A stretch of DNA of 64,000 nucleotides from CAIWHR01 sp963781285 (GCA_963781285.1 CAWAFI010000018.1:186001-250000), one strand, 5' to 3'; positions 34,917 through 43,615 are shown, counted from the first letter of the stretch. Made by a program: numbers and translations. The notes: generated by a model from the letters alone, not told the origin.

Positions 34917-35508
34917 ATGACACCCGAGCAGCACGCCATCGCCGACGCCGCGGCCGCCGCCGCGAGAACCGGGTTGCGGCCCGCGCTGCCCGCGCTGTGG
35001 CACGCGCTCGATGCGGTGCCCGATCCGGAGATCCCGGTCGTGTCGGTCGTCGAGCTGGGCATCGTCCGCGGCATCGAGTGGGACGCCGCGGACCCGACGA
35101 CGCTCGTGGTCCGCGTCACGCCGACGTACTCGGGCTGCCCGGCCACCGAATACATCATGGTGGGACATACGCGAGGCGCTTGCGGCGCACGGTGTCGCCC
35201 GCATCCGGCTCGAGATGCAACTTGCGCCGGCATGGACGACGGACTGGATTACGCCGGAGGCAAGGCGCAAGCTGCGCGACTACGGGATCGCGCCGCCCGG
35301 CGGTGCGGGAATCGCCGCCACCGCGATCCCCGTCCCGGTCGACATCACCGGCATCAGTCCGCTGCGGCGCGCGAGCGTCCCCGTGCCGTGCCCGCGCTGC
35401 GGGTCGTTGCAGACGCGGCTCGCCTCGCAATTCGGCTCGACCGCGTGCAAGGCGCTGTACCGCTGCGACGATTGCCTCGAGCCGTTCGACTATTTCAAGC
35501 CGTACTGA
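34917..35508 (+). pseudogene. paaD: PaaD, iron-sulfur maturation protein of the epoxidase, interrupted by a +1 frameshift
   Basis: PaaD is a SufT-like (DUF59) protein with a C-terminal zinc-ribbon, thought to help mature the epoxidase system. The N-terminal half (DPEIPVVSVVELGIVRG ... PTYSGCPATEYIMV) is in one frame and the rest (DIREALAAHGVARIRLEMQL, AWTTDWITPEA, CPRCGSLQT, ACKALYRCDDC) in the next. One extra G in the GGG at 35162-35164 explains the break. Both parts are well conserved. The gene starts 7 bp after paaC. An indel error in the sequence is likely. Confidence 0.85.
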
Positions 35509-35527
35509 GCATGCCGTGATCCCGAGC

Positions 35528-35547
35528 CTCGCCCGCGTACGGGCGAG
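35528..35547. other. Intercistronic hairpin between paaD and paaE
   Basis: CTCGCCCG and CGGGCGAG form a perfect 8-bp stem around the loop CGTA, 19 bp after the paaD stop and 10 bp before the paaE start. There is no following T-tract, so it is not an obvious terminator. It could stabilise the upstream mRNA or adjust paaE translation. Confidence 0.5.
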
Positions 35548-35557
35548 CGGGAATGCC

Positions 35558-36634
35558 ATGAGCAAATTCCATCCCCTCGCCATCGCCGGCGTCGAGCGCG
35601 AAACGCGCGATGCGGTCGCGGTCACGTTCGCCGTCCCGGCCGCGCTCGCGAATCAGTTCCGTTTCGAGCAAGGACAGCACCTGACGGTGCGCACCGCCAT
35701 TGCCGGGCAGGAATTCCGCCGCTCGTATTCGATCTGTTCGGCAGTGCAGGATCGTTCGCTCCGCATTGCGATAAAGCGCAATCCCGGTGGCGTATTCTCG
35801 ATGTGGGCGAACGCCACGTTGAGGGCGGGCGACACGCTCGACGTGATGCCACCGCTCGGCCATTTCGGCGTCCCGCTCGACCCGACGAATCGGCGCCATT
35901 ACGTCGGCTTCGCGGCGGGCAGCGGCATCACGCCCCTCCTGTCGATCATCAAGACAACGCTTGCCGTCGAGCCGGAAAGCGAGTTCACGCTGTTCTATGG
36001 CAACCGCGCCTCGGCCACGGTGATGTTCCGCGAGGAGCTCGCCGCGCTCAAGGACGAGCACCTTACCCGGTTCAACCTCGTGCACGTGCTCTCGCGCGAG
36101 GCGCAGGACATCGAGTTGCTGCACGGGCGCATCGATCGCGCGAAGACGGACGCGCTGCTTGCGCACTGGGTCGATCTCGAAACGGCGGATGTCGTGTACA
36201 TCTGCGGCCCCGACGGGATGATGCAATCCGTCGCCGAGGCGCTCCGCGGCCGCGGCTATCCCGACTCGAGGATCCGGATCGAGCGCTTCGCCACCAGCAT
36301 CCCGAAACACGAGCCCAAGGCGCACAAGGCGCCGGAGCCGGGGCACACCGAATGCGAGGTCACGGCGATCGTCGACGGCGCGACGAGGACATTCGTCGTG
36401 GAGAAGGGGAGGGAAACCATCCTCGAAGCGGGCCTGCGGGCCGGCATCGAGCTGCCGTATTCGTGCAAGGGTGGCGTCTGCTCGACCTGTCGCGCAAAGC
36501 TCGTCGCCGGCGAGGTCGACATGGACACCAATTTCGCGCTCGAGGACTACGAGGTCGCGCGCGGCTTCGTGCTGACGTGCCAGAGCTACCCCGTGACCGA
36601 CAAGGCGACCGTCGACTACGACCAGACTGGCTGA
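35558..36634 (+). CDS. paaE: Phenylacetyl-CoA epoxidase reductase subunit PaaE (358 aa)
   Basis: Transfers electrons from NAD(P)H to the PaaA diiron centre. It has a ferredoxin-reductase module with FAD motif FRRSYSICS and NAD-binding FAAGSGITPLLSIIK ... YICGPDGMM. A C-terminal plant-type 2Fe-2S domain has Cys residues in SCKGGVCSTCRAKL plus the later VLTCQSYP. Length and domain order match PaaE. It ends the paaABCDE block; a hairpin lies just upstream. Confidence 0.94.
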   Translation: MSKFHPLAIAGVERETRDAVAVTFAVPAALANQFRFEQGQHLTVRTAIAGQEFRRSYSICSAVQDRSLRIAIKRNPGGVFSMWANATLRAGDTLDVMPPLGHFGVPLDPTNRRHYVGFAAGSGITPLLSIIKTTLAVEPESEFTLFYGNRASATVMFREELAALKDEHLTRFNLVHVLSREAQDIELLHGRIDRAKTDALLAHWVDLETADVVYICGPDGMMQSVAEALRGRGYPDSRIRIERFATSIPKHEPKAHKAPEPGHTECEVTAIVDGATRTFVVEKGRETILEAGLRAGIELPYSCKGGVCSTCRAKLVAGEVDMDTNFALEDYEVARGFVLTCQSYPVTDKATVDYDQTG

Positions 36635-36704
36635 GTTGGTCCGGTTGCTGTTGTGCGTCGCGATCGGCGACGGAACGCGTGCGGCTCTGTTACATTGCCG
36701 CAGC

Positions 36705-36809
36705 ATGAGCGCCGCCGGACCGCCCGAAGGACGACTCTCCACGGCCTCCGCAACGCCGCGGCCGACGCATCGCATGGCGGGGTCGGCCGGCACCCGCGCG
36801 CGGGACACG
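36705..36809 (+). repeat. Dispersed repeat copy B (starts ATGAGCGC-GCCGG)
   Basis: Starts ATGAGCGCCGCCGGAC; after 67 bases reaches the same 18-base core gcatggcggggtcggccg as copy A at 14.9 kb (opposite strand), then CACCCGCGCG. Its short frame begins MSAAGPPEGRL. It occupies most of the 225-bp gap between paaE and the anti-sigma gene. In both copies the repeat lies directly upstream of a gene on the same strand. Confidence 0.6.
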
Positions 36810-36859
36810 CTGCGGGAGGACGACATGACCGGCGTCCTGGTGAATCGCGAGGCGCGGTC

Positions 36860-37345
36860 ATGACAACGCATCAGACGTTCAAGCGCAGCTTCGACTCCCT
36901 CCACGCCATCGTCGCGTTTACGGCGGAGGCGTTCACCCGCCAGCGGATCGACCCGCGATTGCTGGCGGTGGTCGATCTGGCAATCGAGGAGTTGTTTACG
37001 AATATGGTCAAGTACGGCACCACGAGCGATGCCGACGTGCGCATCGAGTTGACCGGCATAGAGGGTGGCGTCGAGGTGACGTTGACCGAGTATGACGTCG
37101 ACCCGTTCGACGTAACCAAGGCTCCTGACGCGGACCTCAGGCTGCCGATCGACCAACGCCGGCCCGGTGGGCTCGGGCTGCACCTGATTCGGCGGCTCTT
37201 GGATTCGATCGAATACGAGTATACAAAGCACAACCGGCAGGGCCGGATTACGTTTCGCAAGACACTGGTGGAACCGCCGGCTTCCGAAGGCGCCGTCAAC
37301 ACGGGGGGAAACAATGCGCGCGATCGACATTCTGATGACCGTTGA
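36860..37345 (+). CDS. RsbW-like anti-sigma / serine-kinase ATP-binding protein (161 aa)
   Basis: A GHKL-type HATPase_c_2 protein. The N-box IEELFTNMVKYGT and the G-box PGGLGLHLIRRLLDSIEYEY are clear, so ATP binding is likely. RsbW-type proteins bind a sigma factor or phosphorylate an anti-anti-sigma partner. No STAS-domain partner, PP2C phosphatase or sigma factor gene is next to it, so it is an orphan lying between paaE and paaN. The start at 36860 overlaps a short upstream frame. Its basic tail (about 145-161) lacks homology. Confidence 0.82.
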   Translation: MTTHQTFKRSFDSLHAIVAFTAEAFTRQRIDPRLLAVVDLAIEELFTNMVKYGTTSDADVRIELTGIEGGVEVTLTEYDVDPFDVTKAPDADLRLPIDQRRPGGLGLHLIRRLLDSIEYEYTKHNRQGRITFRKTLVEPPASEGAVNTGGNNARDRHSDDR

Positions 37346-37379
37346 CGGTGTTGCGCGCATGCCTGAACCACCACTCTGA
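37314..37379 (+). pseudogene. 21-codon ORF, possible relic of a CBS-domain protein
   Basis: The ORF MRAIDILMTVDGVARMPEPPL is preceded by GGGGGAAACA and overlaps the end of the anti-sigma gene. The text resembles the start of CBS-domain proteins (M-x-A-I-D-I-M-T ... P-x-T-L-K-E-A). Just past the stop, another frame reads LKEAGYVLEFHPG, which would continue that pattern. It may be a decayed CBS gene or a short leader. Evidence is only motif-like resemblance. Confidence 0.3.
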
Positions 37380-37436
37380 AGGAGGCCGGCTACGTGCTAG
37401 AGTTTCATCCAGGCTGAAGTCTCCTTGGGAGTCCCC

Positions 37437-39101
37437 GTGTCGCATCCCCTGTTCGAACGCCATCGCGCAACGCTCGACCGCGCGCTTCAGGCCATGGCCG
37501 AGCGCGGCTACTGGAGCCCCTATCCGGAGTCGGCGAGCCCGAAGATTTACGGTGAAGGTGCGGCCGAAGCCGGCAAAGCCGCCTTCGACGCATTGCAGGG
37601 CAAGCCGTTCCCGATCGAGCAGCCCGGCACCGTCGGGAGCGTGGGCAGCGAGAAGTCGCCGTACGGCTTTGCTCTAGGTATCACGTATCCCAAGGTCGAC
37701 CTCGAGCAGCTTTTTGCGGCGATCGCGAAGGCGCGCGTGCCATGGCGAAACGCAGGGCCGGAAGCATGGGTCGGCGTGTGCCTCGAGATCCTGACTCGGA
37801 TCAACCGGCAGAGTTTTCTCTTCGCCAACGCGGTCATGCACACGACCGGCCAGGCGTTCATGATGGCGTTCCAGGCCGGCGGACCACACGCGCAGGACCG
37901 TGGCCTCGAAGCTGTCGCGTATGCGTGGGACGAGATGCGACGGATCCCGCCGACCGCGCTCTGGGAAAAGCCGCAGGGCAAGAACGAGCCGCTGAGGATG
38001 GAGAAACGCTTCCGCGTCGTCCCGCGCGGTACCGGGCTCGTGATCGGCTGCTGCACGTTCCCGACATGGAACGGCTTTCCCGGGCTCTTCGCCGATCTCG
38101 CGACCGGCAATGCCGTCGTCGTGAAGCCGCACCCATCGGCGATCCTGCCACTTGCGCTGACCGTGAAGATCGCGCGCGAAGTGCTCTCGGAAGCCGGCTT
38201 CGACCCGAACGTCGTCACGCTGGTCGCACACGCTGCTGGCGACGATACCGCACAGAAGCTGGCGCTGCGGCCGGATGTGAAATTGATCGATTTCACCGGC
38301 AGCGCAGCGAACGGCAACTGGCTCGAAGCCAACGCGCGGCAGGCGCAGGTGTTTACGGAGAAATCCGGCGTCAACCAGATCGTCGTCGACTCAGCTGCCG
38401 ACTGGAAGGGGCTCGTGCGCAATGTCGCATTCTCGCTGTCGCTGTACACGGGGCAGATGTGCACGGCGCCGCAGAACATCTACGTGCCGCGGGATGGCAT
38501 CGACACGGCCGACGGTCATCTTAGCTTCGATCAGGTTGCAGCGGGGCTTGCCGAAGGCGTGCAGAAGCTGCTCGCCGATCCGACGCGCGCCGTCGAGTTC
38601 CTGGGCGCGGTTGTCAACGACGGGGTGCTGAAACGGCTCGACGCGGCGCGGTCGCTGGGGCCGATCGTGCTCGACACGCAGGCGCTCGCGCATCCGCAAT
38701 TTCCCGCGGCGACGATCCGCACGCCCCTCATCGTCAAGCTCTCGGCCACGGATTCGGCCAAGTACCTCGAGGAGTGGTTCGGTCCGGTCGCGTTCGTGAT
38801 CGCGACGAAGGGTACGGACGAGAGTCTGGCCATCGCGAAGGATGCGATCGAGCGCAAGGGGGCGCTGACGATGTCGGTGTATTCGTCGAATAGTGACGTG
38901 ATCGATCGCGCGGTCGCGGTGGCCGAGGACGCAGGTGTCGCGTTGTCGATCAATCTCACCGGCGGCGTCTACGTGAATCAGTCGGCGGCGTTTTCCGATT
39001 TTCACGGGACCGGCGCCAATCCTGCGGCCAATGCGGCGCTCACCGACTCGGCCTTTGTTGCCAGTCGTTTTCGCGTCGTTCAGCATCGAATGCACGTTTG
39101 A
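37437..39101 (+). CDS. paaN: Phenylacetic acid degradation protein PaaN, aldehyde dehydrogenase family (554 aa)
   Basis: An aldehyde dehydrogenase-like enzyme used in ring opening or oxidation of the oxepin-CoA-derived aldehyde; here it stands in for the PaaZ fusion of E. coli, which I do not see. Features are the cofactor region VIGCCTFPTWNGFPGLFADL, FTGSAANGNWLEA and the catalytic Cys in YTGQMCTAPQNIYV. GTG at 37437 follows GGGAG at good spacing; TTG at 37425 is the only longer choice. It starts the second paa block (paaNGHIK). Confidence 0.9.
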   Translation: MSHPLFERHRATLDRALQAMAERGYWSPYPESASPKIYGEGAAEAGKAAFDALQGKPFPIEQPGTVGSVGSEKSPYGFALGITYPKVDLEQLFAAIAKARVPWRNAGPEAWVGVCLEILTRINRQSFLFANAVMHTTGQAFMMAFQAGGPHAQDRGLEAVAYAWDEMRRIPPTALWEKPQGKNEPLRMEKRFRVVPRGTGLVIGCCTFPTWNGFPGLFADLATGNAVVVKPHPSAILPLALTVKIAREVLSEAGFDPNVVTLVAHAAGDDTAQKLALRPDVKLIDFTGSAANGNWLEANARQAQVFTEKSGVNQIVVDSAADWKGLVRNVAFSLSLYTGQMCTAPQNIYVPRDGIDTADGHLSFDQVAAGLAEGVQKLLADPTRAVEFLGAVVNDGVLKRLDAARSLGPIVLDTQALAHPQFPAATIRTPLIVKLSATDSAKYLEEWFGPVAFVIATKGTDESLAIAKDAIERKGALTMSVYSSNSDVIDRAVAVAEDAGVALSINLTGGVYVNQSAAFSDFHGTGANPAANAALTDSAFVASRFRVVQHRMHV

Positions 39102-39128
39102 GCCGGAGCGTCGCTCGACGCGTACGCC

Positions 39129-39920
39129 ATGAGCTACGACAACGTCCTGTTTACCCTCGATGCCGGCATCGCGCGTCTCACGCTCAATCGCCCGGACCGG
39201 CTCAACAGCTTCAACGATGCGATGCACGCCGAGGTGCGCGACGCGCTCGGCAGGGTGGCGACGGACGCATCGGCACGCGTGCTGGTGATTACCGGTGCCG
39301 GACGCGGTTTCTGCGCGGGACAGGATCTATCCGATCGCGCCGTGTCAGCGGGGAGCGCACCCGTCGATCTCGGTGCGTCGATCGAGCGCAACTACAAGCC
39401 GCTGGTGCTGGCATTGCGGGCGTTGCCGCTGCCGGTCGTCTGCGCGGTGAATGGTGTCGCCGCCGGCGCGGGCGCCAATCTCGCGTTCGCGTGCGATATC
39501 GTCATTGCCGCGAGGTCGGCAACGTTCATCGAAGCGTTCTGCAAGCTCGGGCTGATTCCGGACACCGGCGGCACCTATTTCCTGCCGCGGCTCGCCGGCA
39601 CGGCACGGGCGATGGGACTCGCGCTGCTCGGCGACAAGATCGGCGCCGAGCAGGCTGCGGCGTGGGGCCTGATCTGGCAATGCGTCGACGACACGGAGCT
39701 TCCGGCAGTCGCCGACAAGCTGGCCGCGCATTTCGCGACCGCGCCGACGAAGGGACTCGCGCGCACGAAGCAGGCGCTCTACGCCAGCCCGGTGAACACG
39801 CTTGAAGCGCAGCTCGATCTCGAGCGTGACTTCATGCGCGAACTGGGGATGAGCGACGATTACCGCGAGGGCGTCGTGGCGTTCATGGCGAAGCGCCCGC
39901 CGCGGTTCACCGGGCGCTGA
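39129..39920 (+). CDS. paaG: 2-(1,2-epoxy-1,2-dihydrophenyl)acetyl-CoA isomerase PaaG (263 aa)
   Basis: A crotonase-fold isomerase converting the ring epoxide to oxepin-CoA. The oxyanion-hole segment GAGRGFCAGQDLSDRAV and the PVVCAVNGVAAGAGANLAFACD stretch are typical, followed by FCKLGLIPDTGGTYFLPRLAG with the PaaG-type acidic residue. Length is normal. It follows paaN by 27 bp and precedes paaH by 6 bp. paaF, the related hydratase, is not in the window. Confidence 0.92.
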   Translation: MSYDNVLFTLDAGIARLTLNRPDRLNSFNDAMHAEVRDALGRVATDASARVLVITGAGRGFCAGQDLSDRAVSAGSAPVDLGASIERNYKPLVLALRALPLPVVCAVNGVAAGAGANLAFACDIVIAARSATFIEAFCKLGLIPDTGGTYFLPRLAGTARAMGLALLGDKIGAEQAAAWGLIWQCVDDTELPAVADKLAAHFATAPTKGLARTKQALYASPVNTLEAQLDLERDFMRELGMSDDYREGVVAFMAKRPPRFTGR

Positions 39921-39926
39921 GCGACG

Positions 39927-41474
39927 ATGGCCTCGCCGCTGCCCACGGGCTCGACGGTTGCCGTGATCGGCGCTGGCGCGATGGGCGCGGGCATCGCGCA
40001 AGTTGCCGCCCTGGCCGGCCACAAGGTCCAGCTACACGATGCGCGTTTCGGTGCCGGCGATGCCGCAAGAAAAGGCATCGCCGACGCGCTGGCGAAGCTC
40101 GCCGCAAAAGGCAAAGTGGGGAAGACGGAGGCCGACGCCGCCGTCGACCGGCTCACGAGCGTCGTCACGCTGCCCGACGCGTGCGTCGCGCACCTGGTCG
40201 TCGAGGCAATCGTCGAGGACCTCGGCGCCAAGCGTGAGCTTTTCTCCCGGCTCGAGAACATCGTGGCGCCCGAGTGCATCCTGGCGACGAACACGTCGTC
40301 GCTGTCGATCACCGCACTGGCGGCCGGAATGAAGTACCCGGAGCGTGTCGTCGGCATGCACTTCTTCAATCCGGCGCCGCTGATGCCGCTGGTCGAGGTC
40401 GTGAGCGGGCTTGCGACCTCCGAATCCGTCGCCGCGGCGGTGTATGCGACGGCGGCAGCCTGGGGCAAGACCCCGGTACACGCGACGTCGACGCCCGGTT
40501 TCATCGTCAACCGTTGCGCGCGGCCGTTCTACGGCGAGGCGCTGCGCCTGCTCGCCGAAGGCGCCGGCGATGTCGCCACGATCGACGCGGTACTGCGCGA
40601 AGCGGGCGGCTTCCGGATGGGGCCGTTCGAGCTGATGGACTTGATCGGTCTCGACGTCAACTTCGCGGTGACGAAGAGCATATGGGAGGCGTACTTCCAC
40701 GATCCTCGCTATGCGCCGTCGGTCCGCCAGCAGGAACTGGTTGCGGCGGGCTTTCTCGGTCGCAAGTCGGGCCGTGGGTTCTACGACTACGGCGCGGGCG
40801 CCGTGAAGCTCGAACCGCGCACCGAGCCGGCATTGCCGGCACCGGCGAAGTTCACCGTGCACGGCGATCTTGGTGTGGCCGCGCCGCTGGCGGAGCGAAT
40901 TGCCGCCACGGGCATTGCCGTGGAGCGTACGCGCGCCGATTCACGATTTGCGGGCGGCGCGCTTCACGTTGCCGGCAGCGCGGGAGGCGCCTGGCTCGCG
41001 TTGACCGATGGCCGCACGGCCACCGCGCGCGCCGTCGCGACCGGTGTGCGCGATCTCGTGCTCGTCGACCTCGCGTTCGATTACGCGGCGGCGGGACGCC
41101 TCGCCGTGGCGCGCGCCGACACCTGCAGCGACCTGGCGTACGCTGGCGTGATCGGCGTTCTCGGCGCCGCCGGCATCGCCGCATCCCGTCTCGAAGACGT
41201 CGCCGGACTCGCGGTGATGCGCACCCTGGCCATGCTTGCGAACGAAGCTGCCGACGCCGTCGTGCAGGGGGTCGCCTCGGCCGCGGCAATCGATCTCGCG
41301 ATGGAGAAGGGCGTCAATTATCCTCGTGGCCCCCTGGCATGGGCCGATGCGCTGGGTGCCTGTTGCATACGCGATGTCTTGGCGAACCTTGCTGCACACT
41401 ACGGCGAGGACCGTTATCGCATTTCGCCGCTGCTCGCGCGCCGCGCTTTGACGGGCGGGACGCTCGATGAGTGA
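39927..41474 (+). CDS. paaH: 3-hydroxyadipyl-CoA dehydrogenase PaaH (515 aa)
   Basis: Oxidises 3-hydroxyadipyl-CoA to 3-oxoadipyl-CoA with NAD. The Rossmann motif GAGAMGAGIAQVAALAGH and the HFFNPAPLMPLVEVV segment mark the dehydrogenase. A second helical dehydrogenase domain follows (TPGFIVNRCARPFYGEALRL), and a third C-terminal repeat-like part (about 390-515) is as in longer PaaH proteins. It overlaps the paaI start by 8 bp. The thiolase paaJ needed next is absent from the window. Confidence 0.92.
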   Translation: MASPLPTGSTVAVIGAGAMGAGIAQVAALAGHKVQLHDARFGAGDAARKGIADALAKLAAKGKVGKTEADAAVDRLTSVVTLPDACVAHLVVEAIVEDLGAKRELFSRLENIVAPECILATNTSSLSITALAAGMKYPERVVGMHFFNPAPLMPLVEVVSGLATSESVAAAVYATAAAWGKTPVHATSTPGFIVNRCARPFYGEALRLLAEGAGDVATIDAVLREAGGFRMGPFELMDLIGLDVNFAVTKSIWEAYFHDPRYAPSVRQQELVAAGFLGRKSGRGFYDYGAGAVKLEPRTEPALPAPAKFTVHGDLGVAAPLAERIAATGIAVERTRADSRFAGGALHVAGSAGGAWLALTDGRTATARAVATGVRDLVLVDLAFDYAAAGRLAVARADTCSDLAYAGVIGVLGAAGIAASRLEDVAGLAVMRTLAMLANEAADAVVQGVASAAAIDLAMEKGVNYPRGPLAWADALGACCIRDVLANLAAHYGEDRYRISPLLARRALTGGTLDE

Positions 41475-41931
41475 TTACCGCGCCGCACCAGGCGCAGCGG
41501 AAGCGCAAGCGCTGGCCGAGCGCGTCGCCGCGGCGATGTGGGAACGCGACGACGCATCGCAACGGCTCGGGATGCGCATCGTCCGCGTCGCCCCCGGCCA
41601 CGCCGAGCTGGCGATGACCGTTCGCGCCGACATGCTGAACGGACACGCGATCTGCCACGGCGGCTTCATCTTCACGCTCGCCGACAGCGCGTTCGCGTAC
41701 GCCTGCAACAGCGGCAACATCAACACCGTGGCGTCGGGGTGCTGCATCGACTTCCTCGCGCCAGCGCGCGAAAGCGACGTGCTGACGGCCGTCGCGCAGG
41801 AGCGAAGCGCTACCGGGCGCACCGGGGTCTACGATATCGAAGTCGCGAACCAGCGTGGCGAGCGGATCGCGCTCTTCCGCGGCAAGAGCTATCGCATCAA
41901 GGGCCACGTCGTCGATGCATCGGCAGCGTGA
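41467..41931 (+). CDS. paaI: Hydroxyphenylacetyl-CoA thioesterase PaaI (154 aa)
   Basis: A hotdog thioesterase that rescues CoA from dead-end phenylacetyl or hydroxyphenylacetyl thioesters. The motif GHAICHGGFIFTLADSAFAYACN (the HGG...D core) is diagnostic. It overlaps the paaH stop by 8 bp and is followed 16 bp later by paaK, so it is translated with the pathway. Confidence 0.92.
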   Translation: MSDYRAAPGAAEAQALAERVAAAMWERDDASQRLGMRIVRVAPGHAELAMTVRADMLNGHAICHGGFIFTLADSAFAYACNSGNINTVASGCCIDFLAPARESDVLTAVAQERSATGRTGVYDIEVANQRGERIALFRGKSYRIKGHVVDASAA

Positions 41932-41947
41932 GCACGAGGAGGACAGC

Positions 41948-43255
41948 ATGCCCGTCAGAAAGCCGATTGCCGGCGATCTCGAGCCGATCGAGACGGCGAG
42001 CCGCGACGAGCTTGTCGCATTGCAGTTGACGCGCCTCAAGTGGTCGCTCGCCCACGCCTATGAGCGCGTGCCGCATTACCGGCGCAAGTTCGATGCCGCC
42101 GGCATCGGCCCGAAGGACCTGCGGACGCTTGCGGACCTGGCGAAGTTTCCGTTCACGACCAAGGCCGATCTCCGCGATAACTATCCCTTCGGGATGTTCG
42201 CGGTGCCGCGCGAAAGGGTCGTGCGGATCCACGCCTCGTCGGGCACGACCGGCAAACCGACCGTCGTCGGCTACACGGCGAAGGACATCGATACGTGGGC
42301 ATCGGTGATGGCACGTTCGATCCGCGCGGCGGGGGGCCGCGCTGGCGACATCGTCCACGTCGCCTACGGCTACGGCCTCTTCACCGGCGGTCTCGGCGCG
42401 CACTACGGTGCGGAAAAACTCGGCTGCACGGTGATCCCGATGTCGGGCGGCATGACCGAGCGGCAGGTGCAGCTCATCCAGGACTTCGAGCCGGACATCA
42501 TCATGGTGACGCCGTCGTACATGCTGGCGATCGCCGAGGAGATGGAACGCCAGAAGTTCGACCCGCGCAACTGCTCGCTCGCGATCGGGATCTTCGGTGC
42601 CGAACCGTGGACGCCTGCAATGCGGAAGGCGATCGAAGCGAAGCTCGACATCGACGCGATCGACATCTACGGGCTGTCCGAAATCATCGGGCCCGGTGTG
42701 GCGCAGGAGTGCATCGAGACCAAGGACGGCCTCACGGTTTGGGAAGACCATTTCTATCCGGAGATCATCGATCCCGAGACGGGCAGAGTGCTCCCCGATG
42801 GCGAGAAGGGCGAGCTCGTTTTCACCTCGCTCACGAAGGAAGCGCTGCCGATGATTCGTTATCGCACACGCGACCTGACACGGCTGTTGCCGCCGACCGC
42901 GCGCTCGATGCGGCGGATGGAAAAGATCACCGGCCGCTCCGACGACATGTTGATCATCCGCGGCGTCAATGTGTTTCCGACGCAGGTCGAGGAACTGATC
43001 CTGAAGCAGCATGCGCTCGAGCCGCACTACCAGCTCGAGATCGCGCGACCCGGCAACCTCGACGAGATGGCGGTGATCGTCGAGCGCTCTCCGGCTGCGG
43101 GTTCGGCCGACGGCGAGGCTGCCGGGACCAAGCTCGCGCACATGATCAAGTCGCTGATCGGGGTGACCGCCGAAGTCCGCGTCGTGGCGCCCGGTGGCGT
43201 CGAGCGCTCGCTCGGCAAGGCGAAGCGCGTCGTCGACAAGCGCCCGAAGGGCTGA
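41948..43255 (+). CDS. paaK: Phenylacetate-CoA ligase PaaK (435 aa)
   Basis: Activates phenylacetate to phenylacetyl-CoA with ATP, the entry step. The adenylation P-loop HASSGTTGKPTVVGYT, YGLSEIIGPGVAQEC, RYRTRDLTRLL and GRSDDMLIIRGVNVFPTQVEE are present, with a C-terminal Lys in GKAKRVVDKRP. GAGGAGG precedes the ATG at 41948; upstream in-frame Mets overlap paaI. It is the last gene of the paa block and converges with a cytochrome c gene, 6 bp from its stop. Confidence 0.95.
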   Translation: MPVRKPIAGDLEPIETASRDELVALQLTRLKWSLAHAYERVPHYRRKFDAAGIGPKDLRTLADLAKFPFTTKADLRDNYPFGMFAVPRERVVRIHASSGTTGKPTVVGYTAKDIDTWASVMARSIRAAGGRAGDIVHVAYGYGLFTGGLGAHYGAEKLGCTVIPMSGGMTERQVQLIQDFEPDIIMVTPSYMLAIAEEMERQKFDPRNCSLAIGIFGAEPWTPAMRKAIEAKLDIDAIDIYGLSEIIGPGVAQECIETKDGLTVWEDHFYPEIIDPETGRVLPDGEKGELVFTSLTKEALPMIRYRTRDLTRLLPPTARSMRRMEKITGRSDDMLIIRGVNVFPTQVEELILKQHALEPHYQLEIARPGNLDEMAVIVERSPAAGSADGEAAGTKLAHMIKSLIGVTAEVRVVAPGGVERSLGKAKRVVDKRPKG

Positions 43256-43261
43256 CGCCAG

Positions 43262-43589
43262 TTACCGCGGCGGCTTTGCTTCGATCGCGATGGACGCGAA
43301 CCAGGTCGCCAGGTCGGTTATATCGGCATCGGTCAGCGGTTTGGCCACGACGTTCATGATTTCGTTCGCGCGCTTGCCGCTGCGATAGGCTTTCAGCTGC
43401 GCTGCCAGATAGATCTCCGGCTGCCCCGCGAGGTTGGGGGTATCGGGAAGCATGCCGATGCCGAACTCGCCGTGGCAGACGGCACACATTTTTGCCTTGG
43501 CGCGGCCGGCCTGGACGTCAGCCTGCGCCGCGCTCATCGCCGCAAGCGAGCACGCACGCGAGCGCAGCCTGAATCATCTGTCCCGTCAT
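43262..43589 (-). pseudogene. Class I cytochrome c, signal peptide in a different frame (one-base insertion)
   Basis: The mature part has a CAVCHG haem site and a MNVV/LAGQPE pattern typical of small cytochromes c. The frame beginning at 43537 lacks a signal peptide. A well-placed start at 43589 (GGAGGAAGAGG upstream) gives MTGQMIQAALACVLAC in the next frame. Removing one G from the short G run near 43540-43550 joins this to AMSAAQA|DVQAG, a complete signal peptide with an AxA cleavage site. So the gene is intact apart from one base. It lies downstream of the PQQ-type dehydrogenase and could accept its electrons. Confidence 0.7.
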
Positions 43590-43615
43590 GGACCTCTTCC
43601 TCCACCAAACGGAAA

